Shown here in pieces: positions 31,310 through 43,631 of a DNA stretch of 64,000 bases; positions within the stretch are counted from its first letter, which is position 1; the number at the start of each line of letters is the position of its first letter. The DNA lies in contig CM114275.1 of the NCBI GenBank assembly GCA_050084515.1, positions 14,446,001-14,510,000 of the forward strand, read 5' to 3'. Source of the stretch: Blasia pusilla. Taxonomy: Eukaryota > Marchantiophyta > Marchantiopsida > Blasiales. Below the pieces are notes generated by a model that saw only the letters and a list, made by a program, of their open reading frames with translations, ran no database searches and had not been told where the DNA came from. The position numbers were made by a program, and so were the translations under genes.

Positions 31310-31733
31310 TATTGGATTCTCAACATCCACTCCTTTGAGCACCATTGATTTGATCGGCCCCCTTGTGTGAGGAGAAGCCTAGATCGATGGTTCCGACTTA
31401 GACGCCGAAGGAGTCATAGTAATATGACGTAGGTGGTTTACGGAGTAGCGTTACTAGGTTTATCTAACCCTATTTTGCATCGGTGCCCCCCGCACCGATG
31501 CAAAAATAGGTTAGATAAAACCTAGTAACGCTAAAAAAAAAATAGGTTAAAACCCTAGTTTTCCGAGTAGTCAAATAGTCGGGAGCCACAATGTAGCGTA
31601 TTCTCGTATGTCGAGTAATCTCGATTCAGGTTCCATCGAAGCTCTTCGTGAGAGCGCACGGACGGACTAGGCCACTTTGTATCTCTAAGTTTTGTAAAGA
31701 TTTGATGATTTAGTCACTTTCGCTTTTCTCACA
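31310..31733 (+). repeat. 5' LTR of copia 1
   Basis: 424 bases, matching the 3' LTR except around 31447-31532. There a near-perfect 40-base inverted repeat (agcgttactagg... facing ...cctagtaacgct) replaces the ttctattaatagaaacgaag region of the 3' LTR and of copia 2. The primer-binding site follows directly. Confidence 0.92.
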
Positions 31734-31744
31734 TGGTATCGAGC
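31734..31744 (+). promoter_or_regulatory. Primer-binding site of copia 1
   Basis: TGGTATCGAGC directly follows the 5' LTR. The usual plant copia site complementary to initiator methionine tRNA is TGGTATCAGAGC, so one base has been lost here. Confidence 0.8.
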
Positions 31745-31804
31745 GGAGGTTTTTCCAAGTATTTTGTATCCGCGATCTAGTGTGTTTGCACAAAATCTTG
31801 AGAG

Positions 31805-34800
31805 ATGGCTACTTCTTAAATCGATTCGTGCTCGCCCTCCTCCCTGGGTGAAGGGAATTTAGATGGATCTAACTATACGTTGTGGAAGTTCAAAATGAGA
31901 ACTGTTTCGAATCATTTGAGATCTGGGAAACGGCCACAGGGGTCGATTCAAACCCACAAGCTAGTTTGAGTTCTGCAAGTTCATCTTCATCTGGGGATAT
32001 CGATCCTGTTATATTATTGGCATGGAGACGCAGAAACGATGATGCTCTATATGCGATTGTAACGAATGTAACTGATTCTGTCATGACTCTCATTCAACAT
32101 ACAACCACCGCCGAGGCGTGGAATATTTTGAAGAATCAAGATGAAACGAGGAATGAGCCTCGGATTGAATCTGGGAGAATCACTACGTCAGAAATTTTCA
32201 AAAGGAGAAAGCGCAGAGCAATTTTTGACAAGGATCAAGAATCTTCAAGATCAGATGGTGTCCGTGGGAATTTCAAAGTCTAGCGAAGATTTGGCACGCC
32301 GGTGCATAAGGATTTTGCCTCCAAGGTATGTTTTGTCATCAGATCGAATACTCAAGTAAGACCCACGCCGCTTACTTTTGAACAATTTAGTGCAATGTTG
32401 GTAGAAGAGGAAATGCGCTTCAAAGCAAGAGAGGGAAGTGACGCAAAGATTTTCGCCAACGTCTGAGAGGTAGAAATCAGGATTACAGTTCAAATGTCAA
32501 GAAGAAATTTCCAAGAAAAGCCTTCAAATGCTTTTATTGTGGTAAGCTAGGTCATCTTATCAAAGATTGTAGGAAGAGAAGTCGGGATGAGAAGAACGGT
32601 TGTTTAAGACCTAAGAAGGAGTTTGGAAATTTCAGAGAACGGGAGAACATGAAGAAGATGCTTGGGTAGCAATAGAAGAGTTTCGCACACAAAAGGGAAC
32701 ATACAACTAAGACAAAGAGTGAAGATGCATGGGTGCTCGATAGTGGAGCATCTAGGCATATGACCAATCATAAGGACTCGGTATAGCTCCTTCACGGCCT
32801 CTCAGAGCCCATCGTTGTTATTCTTGTTGGGAATAATGCAAAGTGCCCCAGAGAAGGGAAAGGCACAATTTCTTTAGTCTCACAAAAGGAGATGAAAAGA
32901 AGTTAATCGATGTCTTGACGTACTAGAGTTGAAGCGAAATTTGATTTCAAAGTGGGGTATTATGTGATCGTGACCTACAAGTTCGTTTCAAGAAAACTGG
33001 AGCGATCATTGAGGATGCCAATGGGAAAGTAGTGGGTGAAGGTATACGACGTGGGAAATATCTACGAGTTGTATGCTTTCACGACAAGTGTAGGTACAGA
33101 TCTTAGTAGCGATAAGTTGTGGCATGAAAGATTTGGTCACCTAAGCTTTCCCCTACTAAGTCGATGCAGAAATCTGGCATGGTTCTTTGATTTACCAACA
33201 ATTTATGGAGTGTCGGATACTTGTGAAGCTTGTATGATGGGCAAGCAACACCGACAACCATTTCCACAAGAGTCCAAACAATAGGGCAAAGGCTCCTCTA
33301 GAGATACATCTTGACCTCTGTGGTAAAATGAGAACGGGTGGCATTAGGTGGTTCTTCCTATTTCTTTTTAGTTGTCGACGATTATAGTAGGAAGATGTGG
33401 GTGTATTTCTTCGTGATAAGGCAAGTGCTTTTGGAAAATTTAAAGTATGGCACAAGTGGTTGAGAATGAGACAGAAAGAAGGTACAAAAGCCTCGCACCG
33501 ATCGAGGAGGAGAATTCTTATCAACAGAATTCAACAAATATTTGGGAGAGCATGGAATCAAGCGACAATTAACCACGGCACATACACCACAACAAAATGG
33601 AATTGTTGAGCGTTGAAATAAATGATGGTGGAGATGGCAAGATGTATGATGAAAGCAAAAGGTTTGTGAAGGCTTTTGGGTGAAAGTCGTTATTATCTTG
33701 CCGTATACATTCTAAATAGAAGTGCTACCAAGTCGTGCAAGGCATGACTCTCATCAATCATACTCGGGTAAGGTACCATCGGTCCAACATTTCAGGACTT
33801 TTGGTAGTGAGTGTTTTTGTACATATTCCAAGCATCGAGGACCAAGTTGGAGTCCAAGAGCAGGAAGTGCATCTTTATGGGATACAGTGATGAGTCTAAA
33901 GCTTATCGCCTTTGGTGTCCTGAGGAAAAGAAGATGCTTGTGAGTCGTGACGTGGTGTTCTAGGAACAGCCTCGTCAAGTGGCGGATATCAGTGGTCCGT
34001 CCACATTATCATCAAACGAAGAGATAACCCACCTGAGCACACCACAGATGTTTACACCAGATCATCAAGAAGAAGATTTTTGTGATGATTACAAAGAGCA
34101 ACCTGCTCTTCCACTACGGTCGTCATACCCTAAGTGGATAAAGCAGTTCTTGGATGGTAAGGATCCACAAGCAACTGATGAAGTTGTTACACATCCAAGG
34201 AGATCCAAGAGACTAGAGGAGCAGAATAGAGCTTCCGCACATCTCGTCAACATGGCCCTGATGAGTCCTTCAGAAGCAAATTTGTATGTGTTTTGCAAAG
34301 ATGGGATGTATATGTTGATAGTCTTGTATGTGGATGATCTGATCATCACAGGAGACCACAGTAAGAAAATAGAGGAAATGAAGGGAGTGTTGGAATCTGA
34401 GTTTGAAATGTCAGATTTAGGTCTTCTGCACTACTTTATAGGACAGGAAATTTGGCAACAGTCCGATTCTATTTTTCTCTCTCAGCAGAAATATGCTAGA
34501 GAAATCTTGAAGGCATTCGGGATGACCGAGTGTTAGGCAGTGGTCTCGCCAATGGAGGTAGAGTTGAAACTCTCGATGGAGGATGTTTCACCATTGGTAG
34601 ATGAAAAGTTGTACAGAAAGCTTGTAGGCAGTTTGATATTTTTGTGTAACAGTAGACCAGACATTAGCTTCGCTGTGGGAGTATTGAGTAGGTTCTCAAC
34701 TAAGCCTCGTGAGAACCATTGGAAGGCAGGGATGCGTGTGTTGAAGTACATCAAAGGCACTATCGAGTACGGCATCACCTATGGAGCAGGGACGGAAATG

Positions 34801-35268
34801 ATAGGTTTTTGTGACTCGGATTGGGCAGGAGATTCATATTCTCGAAGATCAGTTTCGGGTTATTGCTTCTTGGTAGGATCAGGTGTGGTGTCATGGGTCA
34901 GCAAGAAGCAACCTACAATGGCTCTTTCTTCTACTGAGGCAGAGTACAATGCAACTTGTTATGCTTCTTGTGAAGCAGTATGGTTGAGATGGATATTGGA
35001 GGACATAGGAGAAGCATCAGAAAGTGCTATTGTAATGTGGTATGACAATCAGAGTTGCATTGCTATAGCACATAATCATGTGTTTCATGCTCGTACGAAG
35101 CACATAGAGATCCAGTATCACTTTGTTCTTGAATTGATCGAGAGAGAGGTTTTGAAGTTAGTCTATTGTCCAACACAGGATAACCGTGCAGACATCTTCA
35201 CGAAAGCCTTGAGCAGAGATCAGCTTCACCGACATCTGAAGGGTCTTGGCATAGGTCCAAGACAGTAG
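31805..35268 (+). pseudogene. copia 1 gag-pol remnant
   Basis: The gag start is around 31805 (ATGGCTACTTC, soon broken by TAA). The knuckle reads CFYCGKLGHLIKDC (about 32530), the protease AWVLDSGASRHMTNH (about 32730), and the integrase LWHERFGHLSF with CEACMMGKQHRQPF (about 33115-33280). The reverse transcriptase keeps YVDDLIITG (34327) and RNase H keeps CDSDWAGD, SSTEAEYNA and DNQSCI (34810-35055), ending GIGPRQ at 35268. A deletion joins NMALM to SPSEANLY at 34262, removing the reverse transcriptase fingers and palm; there is also a stop at 34534. Non-functional. Confidence 0.92.
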
Positions 35269-35288
35269 TCCACATGAGAATGGATATT

Positions 35289-35297
35289 GAGGGGGGG
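35289..35297 (+). promoter_or_regulatory. Polypurine tract of copia 1
   Basis: GAGGGGGGG sits immediately before the 3' LTR; copia 2 has the same tract at 56641-56649. It primes plus-strand DNA synthesis. Confidence 0.85.
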
Positions 35298-35719
35298 TAT
35301 TGGATTCTCAACATCCACTCCTCTGAGCACCATTGATTTGATCGGCCCCCTTGTATGAGGAGAAGCCTAGATCGATGGTTCCGACTTAGACGTCGAAGGA
35401 GTCATAGTAATATGACATAGGTGGTTTACGGAGTAGCGTTACTAGGTTTATCTAACCCTATTTTGCATCAGGGTGCGGGGCACCCTGATGCAAAATTTTT
35501 CTATTAATAGAAACGAAGAAAAATAGGTAAAAACCCTAGTTTTCCCGAGTAGTCAAATAGTCGGGAGCCGCAGCGGTAGCCTATTCTCGTATGTCGAGTA
35601 ATCTCCCAGTTCAGGTTCCATCGAAGCTCTTCTGTGAGCGCACGGACGGACTAGGCCACTTTATATCTCTAAGTTTTATAAAAATTTCAGTGATTTAGTC
35701 ACTTTCTGCTTTTCTCACA
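35298..35719 (+). repeat. 3' LTR of copia 1
   Basis: 422 bases with the same ends as the 5' LTR. It retains the shorter hairpin GCATCAGGGTGC / GCACCCTGATGC (35466-35492) and the AT-rich ctattaataga segment, which is probably the ancestral state because copia 2 shares it. Confidence 0.93.
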
Positions 35720-35724
35720 ATAAA

Positions 35725-37559
35725 TCCACAAACATGGACTTTATCCACTTGCAATCTTGAGCATGGCATAGCAAGGCCTTTTCCTAGCATTCAAACACAT
35801 TCATCCTCTTCTTGTTGATCAAGAGTTTATACTTGTTGGAGCACCATGGATCTAGATCCTCCTAATTTCAATGTCTCTTCCTCAAGATCGGAGATAACAC
35901 ACGTATCTACACCATATATGGTTCTCACCAAATTCAATTTTTTTCCTCCTCTCCATTAAAGGTGATATTCTATCCCAGATTTCTTTTCCTCTCCACCAAA
36001 ATTCCTATGGGGTTAGTCTCATCTCCTTTCTTTGGAAGTATGAAATGATTCCACAAGGTTTTTCCGATCAATTTAACTTGCTTGGTAATTGTCCATCTTG
36101 AATCCCTTGGAAACTACATCTCCTTCCCTCATTCCCCTTCACAAAATCTTTTCTTCCTATTTCATTATGTACATCATTTCACACAAGTAATACTAAATTA
36201 TTCTTCCTGCACACATCCCATATCCCTACATACTAATACTTGTACATTCAACTCAAAAACTCTTTGTAATTATCACCGCCCCTACCCCAAGCTGGAACTG
36301 ATCTTCTCCACCGCCCCACAGTGCATCTTACGTCTCCACGGCAGGTGAGAGAAGCAATGAGATGGAGTAAGCTGGAAGGGAGGTAGAGTGAGGCCAAGAG
36401 GGGTGAGGAATTTCTTAAGCAGGCTTCCTCCCAGATAACTTTTACCATTTATCATACATCATGTAGGGACAAAACACCTTTTAATCAACGATACACAATA
36501 ATGAGGACATTATTACCAGTGTATAGAACAACTAACTTGGATCTTTCCAAAGGGGAAAGAGCTTCACTTGTATATTCCAATTTTTTCATAAGAGCTCTCT
36601 TGCTAGTAAAAATATGTTTATCATATATCTTATCCTCCACCCAAAGCATGATGATATACTATTAATAATGGATACACCATCAAACTATCACGAATTTCAT
36701 TTGGGAGTTTCAACAAGTGGAATAATTATGGTAATCCATAGAAAGTTGTGTCAACCTAGCTGAGTGCAAGTGACCACTTCCCTACTTTTGATTGCCACAA
36801 CTCCCTGCCCAATTCCTTGTTAGTGAACAAAAGTCCTGGAAGTAATGAACACTGATGTTCGTCCTTCTGGATCTAATTTTCATCCATGGATATGATGGGG
36901 AGAGAAATATGGTAGTAGATCACACCATAGAAAGTTACATATAAATCTATCAACTTATCTGAATACCATCTCATGATTAACTATTTCTCTACTAGTTGGT
37001 GCCAGGTTCTTTCTAGTACCATATTAGCAGCAAACGTAAAACACATTACTGGCCAAAGTTTATCTATTCGCATTATCAAAGACCTCATTCATGCTATACC
37101 AAAAGAGGGATATGGTGCCAAAATTAGTCATCTGTTACAGTTGCTGTCGGTTGGTTTCGTGCTCCTTCTCACTTGGCATTTGCAATGCAAGAGGTGGAGG
37201 TGCCATTATGACCATCTTCTGCAAAGGGTCACAACAATACATTAATATGGACGATGTTTGAAATGCTTCAGAAGTGGTGGCCTTTTGATTACAAAATGCC
37301 TAATTTTTAGTCTTGTTCCCTACATTCCTGCACTGAACTGAAGTACTCAGTACGTTCATCTGGATAGAGATTCGCACTTCTATCATGATGAAGCTTGGCA
37401 TGCCTGTTGAGATTCAGGCTCTCATCTGGCTTTACAAAACTCTCTCAAAATCCATCAAAGCATGACAAGCTAGTCTTTAAAAGTCACATCGAGAACTGCC
37501 ATTGGTTTTTGGAATGTAAGAACCTGTAGATATTTTACTCTTCTAGTTGAAATGGTGTT
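35725..37559. other. No gene seen; 3' flank of the PUS gene
   Basis: AT-rich, unique-looking sequence. Longest open frames are short and unlike any family I know. The part nearest 37559 will contain the 3' UTR of the minus-strand PUS gene. Confidence 0.45.
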
Positions 37560-40500
37560 TCAAAGTCTGTCAAATTCAACCGGGAAAGCTTTACACGTCT
37601 TACTAGCCAGTATGCTGGATATCAGTGACATTACCTCTAGGGAGACAGGATGGTAGAACTCCAATCGCCATGCATGCAAAAGGTAGCCACAATCCCCAGG
37701 TACTGCTGCACTTGGTTTTTTATAACCTCTGCGTTTCGGGAGTGATCCATATATGAGTTCCTATTAAAGGCATGTTTGAGGCATTCCAACTCGCCCTGGC
37801 TCTACATGATGATGAAATACTGAGAATAGTGGATAGTCCCATCCACAGTCTGAATGTACTAATCATGGCACAAGAAGGCTCTCGAGACATTGCATCAGCT
37901 TCTGTAACATAGAGACATGGCTCCTCGCAGATTTTGTGCCATGAAGTCCACTTCTTACAAGCTTGGTTAGTGGAATCTGAAGACACTTCAACAGATTCAG
38001 CATTGACACTACGATTCTGATCCCCATTTGTCAACATGGGTGTGACTGACAAAAGAAGCCCTTGTGACTGTAGATAAAAGCGAATTCTGGGAATTCCTAC
38101 CCATCTTCAGCAGGAGAATCCTCCTCATTCAGAAGATGAGAAGACTGATCCCATTCTAGAACTCGTCCACCATCCACATACAGAGGATCACCTGAATGAA
38201 ATACCAAAAACATTTGTTAGCCTCTTTCTATTTAGTGGCATTTCATCATGAACCACTGCATCAGTATCAAAGCTGATCTAAACTGTTCATGCACATGAAA
38301 GTGAGGCAATTATAAAAGTCACCACAAACCTAGTAATGGATGACCAATGGCAGCCATATGAATTCGAATTTGATGGGGTCTCCCTGTAAAAATCTCCACC
38401 TGAAAGTTTTGCGGAGGGTTTGATAGCTTCCACAGGAGCAGACCATACAGAAGCAGTTTTCAAAGGAGTTTGTTTTAAAATGGCTAGTAGAGATTTAATA
38501 GATACACCAAGGGTGCAAGGAGAGATATACCTGGACCAAGGTACAGTTGTCTGCTTCATTACGCCATATAACAATCACTTGAGATAGGGATGGCTTTCCT
38601 GGCAGGGGTGGATAAGAGAGAGCGAGGCAGTCTTTAGAACCCAGAGTTGGACTCTAAGCTGGGAATCCAGGTTCAGCAGCCACTTAGAGTAACATCAATA
38701 AAAGAATGTGAAAGAAGAAGTTCCTGAGTGTAGACCATAATCACCAGACCATTGAAAGGTAGAGGTGTGCTCCTCTTTGCAACCTCATCTTTTGAAACCA
38801 TCTTTTGAATGATAATCAAGGCTTACCCGTTGGGGATGCCATGTACAGCCCTCCCGCGACTCCTGGATAAAGATCCCGCCCTATTGCATGATCCACGGTA
38901 ATCTACACAATTTACCAGCAATTAACTGGGGGCAAGAAGCAGAAGTTTGAATATCTCAAAAACTGTCAGAAACTGAATTCTGCCACATAGGTCATGAGCC
39001 CTAAACCTTAAACCCAAACATCCAATTCCAGAAGTGTCATTCTTCATCTCCTTGTAACAAAGAAATCAAACTAAAAAATACAGCCTTTGATCAAGTATAG
39101 CACACTTTACAGAGGGTTGAGCAAACGATATGGTGATTACACACCCATAGAGAAAAGTAGACAGACCTCATCCGCAACTATTAAGCCTCTGGCTAGGGCT
39201 CTATATGTCTTTGAGAAACGCTTTTGTGGCCCAGGAGCTGACTTTTGCAGCCTACGACCACCATTCCTGAAAGACAGCCTCATCACATTGCACAAAGTTT
39301 TGTCATTCTATCATGGAACTATCTAGTATTTAGTATCACAGCATGAATGGTTTAAGCCGGGTCACTACAGGGCAGAAAATGACTAAAATGAAGAGAAGCA
39401 CGTCTTCACAAAACACAAAACCTGATCATCATACCTGCCTGATGCGGTCGCTGTGCCTTCTGCTAGATCTGCTGCAAGCACTGATTTAGCTTGAGGTGAT
39501 TTAGCGCACAGAAGCACACCTTAGGATGAACAGAAAAATTATTTACAAAATTACTCAACCCGAAACTCAGTTGAAAGATTCAAGAATAGCAAAAGTTATG
39601 AAGGATCCAAAATAGTTGCATAACCTTCTCTATTTTGAATATCTAGATTTTGTCAGAAGTGCCATTAGCATGGGTGGATTATTAAATTGTGAAGAAAAAA
39701 AATGGGTAATATACAAACCTGAAGTACCCCTCCCGAGGCGATGAACTGGAGACGTCGACCATGACTCCCTGTGAAAGGAATTTATGCCCCGAAGCTTTGT
39801 CATTTGGTCATCACGCCACTGCAGTTGTGTCAAAACTGTTCTTTGCTGGAAAAACCCACCAGGCAAGACCTGAAGGCCTAATGGTTTATTGAGCGCAATC
39901 TGATGAGAGTATCACAAACATGATATCAAAGTTGATTTCCCAAGAGCTGTTTGGCTTGAAGGGATTGAGCATGGTCGTCAAATAAGAAAAGTCATTAATT
40001 GAGTTATTTGTTGTAAGGGTTTACCCTACCACATGCTGGTCTTCATGGAGGACTTGCAGACAATATGGTGCAGCAGGTTCTTTCCATGGATGTCGCCGGT
40101 ACTCAAGACAAGTACCAGTTCTATAAGTCCGTGTTCATCAGTAGGAATGGATGTTAAATATGTTTTGCAGAACTGATCAATGCATATTTTTCAATCAACG
40201 CCTATCAACAAAAATCCATTCCTACTCTAAGTTAAAGCTGTTTTTACAAAGGTCTGAATGTTCTTGCAAGGACAGGCAACGGGAATGCGACGCCCTGGTT
40301 TTCACAAACTTCTTAATGGATTCTGGAGTTTGAAAACACTCAAAATAAAATAATATTCACTCATTATCAAATTCCTTGGTGGACACCCAAAGGTTACGTA
40401 GAGTAGACTATACAAGCTTCAGCTTCATTAGTATATTGACGAGATTGAAGATTGTCAGAAGTTTTCCAGAAGCAAATTGAACCTAATTAAAATCAAGAGC

Positions 40501-41595
40501 CATGGCACTAAAGTCATGCGCTTTGAACCTTGCGCTGGGCATCCAAATCCATGGCGAATTTCATGGTACCACCAAGTAAATTAGGTGTAGTCCCTGTAAT
40601 TGCTTTCAAATCATTAGAAGCCGTGAAATCAGTTGTTTGCGCTTTGGCAACCATGAACACCCCCCATGTCAGTCTAGCAATTGATTTAACCCGGAAATTT
40701 AATTAATTTAACATAAAGGAATACGGGTGGTATCGTCATAAATATGACCAATGGATAATCATATACAAGAACCGTAGAAATCAAAAACCGCCTTGCAACA
40801 TGCTTACCTCAATTGGCGATTTGGCGCAGTGGTCACTACATTGTCTAGAAGAATCTGATGAAAACAACGATAATTTTTTTCAACCTCGAACAAATCAAGA
40901 AATTGCCTCGCAGAATAGTGACTTCCTCTAAAAAGCAGTCAACATTTCATACTGCAAAGAAGTATGTCGTTGGGTCACCTGTCCATTGATAATCCTCTGC
41001 AGCCATCTACCACATTTAACAACAAAGCCTAACAAGCGACGTCAGTGCGTAATGGGGATAGTCTAAGTCCAAGTATGGAAATGAAGTTCAACGCCAACAA
41101 TTGTACCATGAACAGCACACAAATAGGCATGTTGCTATCAACCCACGACCGCATTGAGAAAAACCTTGGTTTCCTAAAAAGTGCATACGCCTAGAAGGAA
41201 AAGTAGGCTCACCCTTCACAAGAAGCAGACTGCTTGTATCTTGAGCAATAGAACTCCAACAAGGTTTTGGCTGCCATTCGACGATTTCTTTTATGAGAAG
41301 AATGTCTCATGATTCTTCTCTGTTTCCTTGTATATATTATACGTAATAGAGGAAAATAAAATAGGTGAGATGTGTACATATACATATACATAATTAGAGG
41401 TGTTCAACACGCAGCGACTATTTAACAATTCATTCCCGAGGACATTCGAAGAAATTTGGAGTATCACCGACTGACGAGAGGTAGTGATTGCTACGCACTC
41501 TGATCTCTGGGAGTGATGCTGTCACAGTAGCTCAAGCCATCGTTGAACTCAGGCCAAGGGATTCCAAACTCACAGCCACTCTCCATCAACTCCAT
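37560..41595 (-). CDS. PUS5: RNA pseudouridine synthase, RluA family, plant PUS5 type
   Basis: Thirteen coding exons: 41595-41499, 41270-41213, 41006-40979, 40854-40808, 40120-40030, 39899-39719, 39519-39435, 39251-39167, 38902-38827, 38598-38531, 38399-38330, 38191-38101, 37737-37560. All have GT-AG edges and compatible phases, totalling 1155 bases (384 codons plus TGA). The protein opens MELMESGCEFGIPWPEFNDG. The S4-like part has TLLEFYCSRYKQSA and GWLQRIINGQ. The core has NKPLGLQVLPGGF, catalytic HRLGRGTSG (aspartate-to-glycine in the usual HRLDxxTSG), KTYRALARGL, and VEIFTGRPHQIRIHMAAIGH. It ends GDCGYLLHAWRLEFYHP. It would isomerise uridine to pseudouridine in RNA. HRLGRGTSG without the usual catalytic aspartate is a trait I associate with plant PUS5/PUS6-type proteins, so function may be altered. 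Confidence 0.9.
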
Positions 41596-41705
41596 ACTTT
41601 GCACAATCCTGCACAACATGCAAAAGAGATCTCATTGAAGGCTATTGCACGCTAATTCAATACATTTGCCAACAAAACGAAATAGTAACGAATGGACTTA
41701 CTTAC

Positions 41706-41760
41706 CAATACTTCCGCTTGTGAAACAGCAAACTCCGCCGGGGAGAGTTATCGGTAAAAA
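41706..41760 (-). other. Non-coding first exon of the PUS gene (3' edge)
   Basis: A donor (TATTG then gtaagtaag) at 41706 and the acceptor tgttgtgcag before 41608 bound a 97-base intron just upstream of the start codon. The 5' UTR is thus split. The transcription start is not located. Confidence 0.5.
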
Positions 41761-42142
41761 TCCCTTCGACGGTGGACAACAGATAAGTGCATGCGAAGCG
41801 CGGATAAAAATTGAATGATTTAACGATTTAGCGGTCGAGAGAGCGAGCATGAATAAAAATAATAGGGTTAGAGAGCAGCTTCACGATTACGACCTGGTTC
41901 ACCGGAAATTCTGATGTAAGTAAGGTGAAGTGTTATTGCATAGCCATGAAGCGAATGATAGTGGACATAAATTCAAATTTTTTTTGCCCGTGGAAGACAC
42001 CCTCCGATAGTAAGATATAAGTGTAAAAAAAAAAAATAATAATCGAAGAGTAGTGTATAGAAAGGGATTAATGATGTTATTGAATTTGCTTGAGATGGCA
42101 ACTGGGTTAAAAAAAAAAAGCTACTAGTAATAAATAAAATTT
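41761..42142. other. PUS gene upstream region
   Basis: Becomes strongly AT-rich. No clear TATA box or coding sequence is decisive. Confidence 0.35.
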
Positions 42143-42316
42143 TGAATTTATGTATAGCATTATTAATTTCTTCTCTTCATTGTTATACACTAACTCTTCA
42201 AACATTTTTTAATATCTCATGCATCGCACGGGGCACTTTACTAGTAAAAAAAGTGTTTGAAGAGTTAATGCATAGCCCCTTAAATGAAGAAATTAATAAT
42301 ATTGCACATAGATTCA
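42143..42316. repeat. MITE-like imperfect hairpin, about 174 bp
   Basis: The left arm (gaatttatgtatagcattattaat... to ...aactcttcaaacat) and right arm (gtgtttgaagagtt... to ...aattaataatattgcacatagattc) are inverted copies about 65 long with small indels. The loop includes catcgcacgggg. A partial further copy of the right arm is at about 42445-42495. This looks like a decayed foldback/MITE element; no clear target duplication. Confidence 0.6.
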
Positions 42317-43631
42317 AAAAAATTTCTTCCTACTCGTAGCACATGAATCATTTTCTTACTGCCCCATTGTGTGCAAATCAAGAAAGATGTGTGCAGAGAG
42401 ATGTGTGCAAATCAAGAAAACACTCTCCCATAATAATATAAACAAGTGTTTGAAGAACTAGTGTATAACTCATGAAGGGAAGAAATTAATGATGATGCCA
42501 ATTTAGCATCACTATTTAGAGAGTCATTGGAGAAACTCTAAAAAAATTTGGAATTTCTTCAATGGCTTCAAATGGTGTGTACAAACAATTTTTTTCCTTA
42601 TCATGCACATCACTTCCAACAATATTATAACTCTTTGAACCTAGCATGAAGAATTATGATATGAAGCTATTTGATTTCTAAAGTTTAACATCCAAACAAT
42701 GATATAAACACAGTAAAGACAGAGAAGTTCCCTTATCACTTGGGGAAAAAGAATTTGGTTTTTCCTTTTCTTATCTACATCATTGAATTAATAGAGAAAA
42801 AAAGTCATTCATTTTGGTCAATTTTTCCCATAAATAAAGTCTAAATTTTCCTCCAAACCAAGCTTGAAAACTAAAAACAAGATAGGAAGGAAATCAATTT
42901 CATCATTTTGAAAAATCACTCTTGTCCCACCATTTCTCTTATTATCCTCTCTCATTTTCCCATAGTATTTGTTAATTTTCCTTCCAAATTAAACTTGGAC
43001 AATTCTTTTTGTAAAAGAGCTTTCAAACAAGTAAATGTTTCTTTCTAAATGAGAAAAGATATTGAAGATGAGGGAGACTTAAGAATATTTCGTGCATATT
43101 GGAATTCTATAAAATATAAACCTTTATTTGAATTAAAACTTCAGATAATTACTAATTCCTCCTTATCAAGTTTACATTATTAAAATTTAAAATGAAAATC
43201 ATAATAAATATCATGGAGACTTAGAAATATTTCATGAAGAATGGGAAATTTTCATAAAAGTATAATTAATATAATTAATAAAACCTAAGCTTAAAAATTA
43301 TCTTAGTATAACATAAAATAAATTCAAGAGCCTAAAAGGCAAAATTCAATGTTTTAGCCTCATACATGTTTCATCCAATCAACTCATCATAGGAAGGAGA
43401 CACCTTTCCTTAAAAGAATATATGAGAAGAACAAAAACAAGAGTTACATACACAAGTTGCAAATATCAAAAGAGTAATTACAAGTGAATAAATTGCCTAG
43501 TAGGGTTCACTAAAGTGATAGTAAGATTGGAACATTATAATAGGTTGACATTGGGTAGTAATAGCCTTCTAGAAACACTCAACAATTAGTTGTATTTGGT
43601 CTAAAATTTTGGTTTTGAAAAGGTATCAAAA
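42317..43631. other. AT-rich, no gene seen
   Basis: Low-complexity A/T sequence with many short runs and no supported open frame or RNA gene. Around 42930-43010 there is a weakly repeated ttttcc pattern. Confidence 0.4.

Larger units (their letters stand above)
31310..35719 (+). mobile_element. Ty1/copia element 1, both LTRs, internally deleted
   Basis: The 5' LTR is 31310-31733 and the 3' LTR 35298-35719; both begin tattgg (a change from TGTTGG shared by the pair) and end ctcaca. Flanking pentamers gtaaa and ataaa agree at four of five bases, so a 5-base target duplication is likely. The interior has a tRNA-iMet-type primer site, gag with a CCHC knuckle, protease, integrase, reverse transcriptase and RNase H in copia order, and a GAGGGGGGG polypurine tract. 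It has a deletion of about 545 bases in pol and many frameshifts. Confidence 0.95.
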
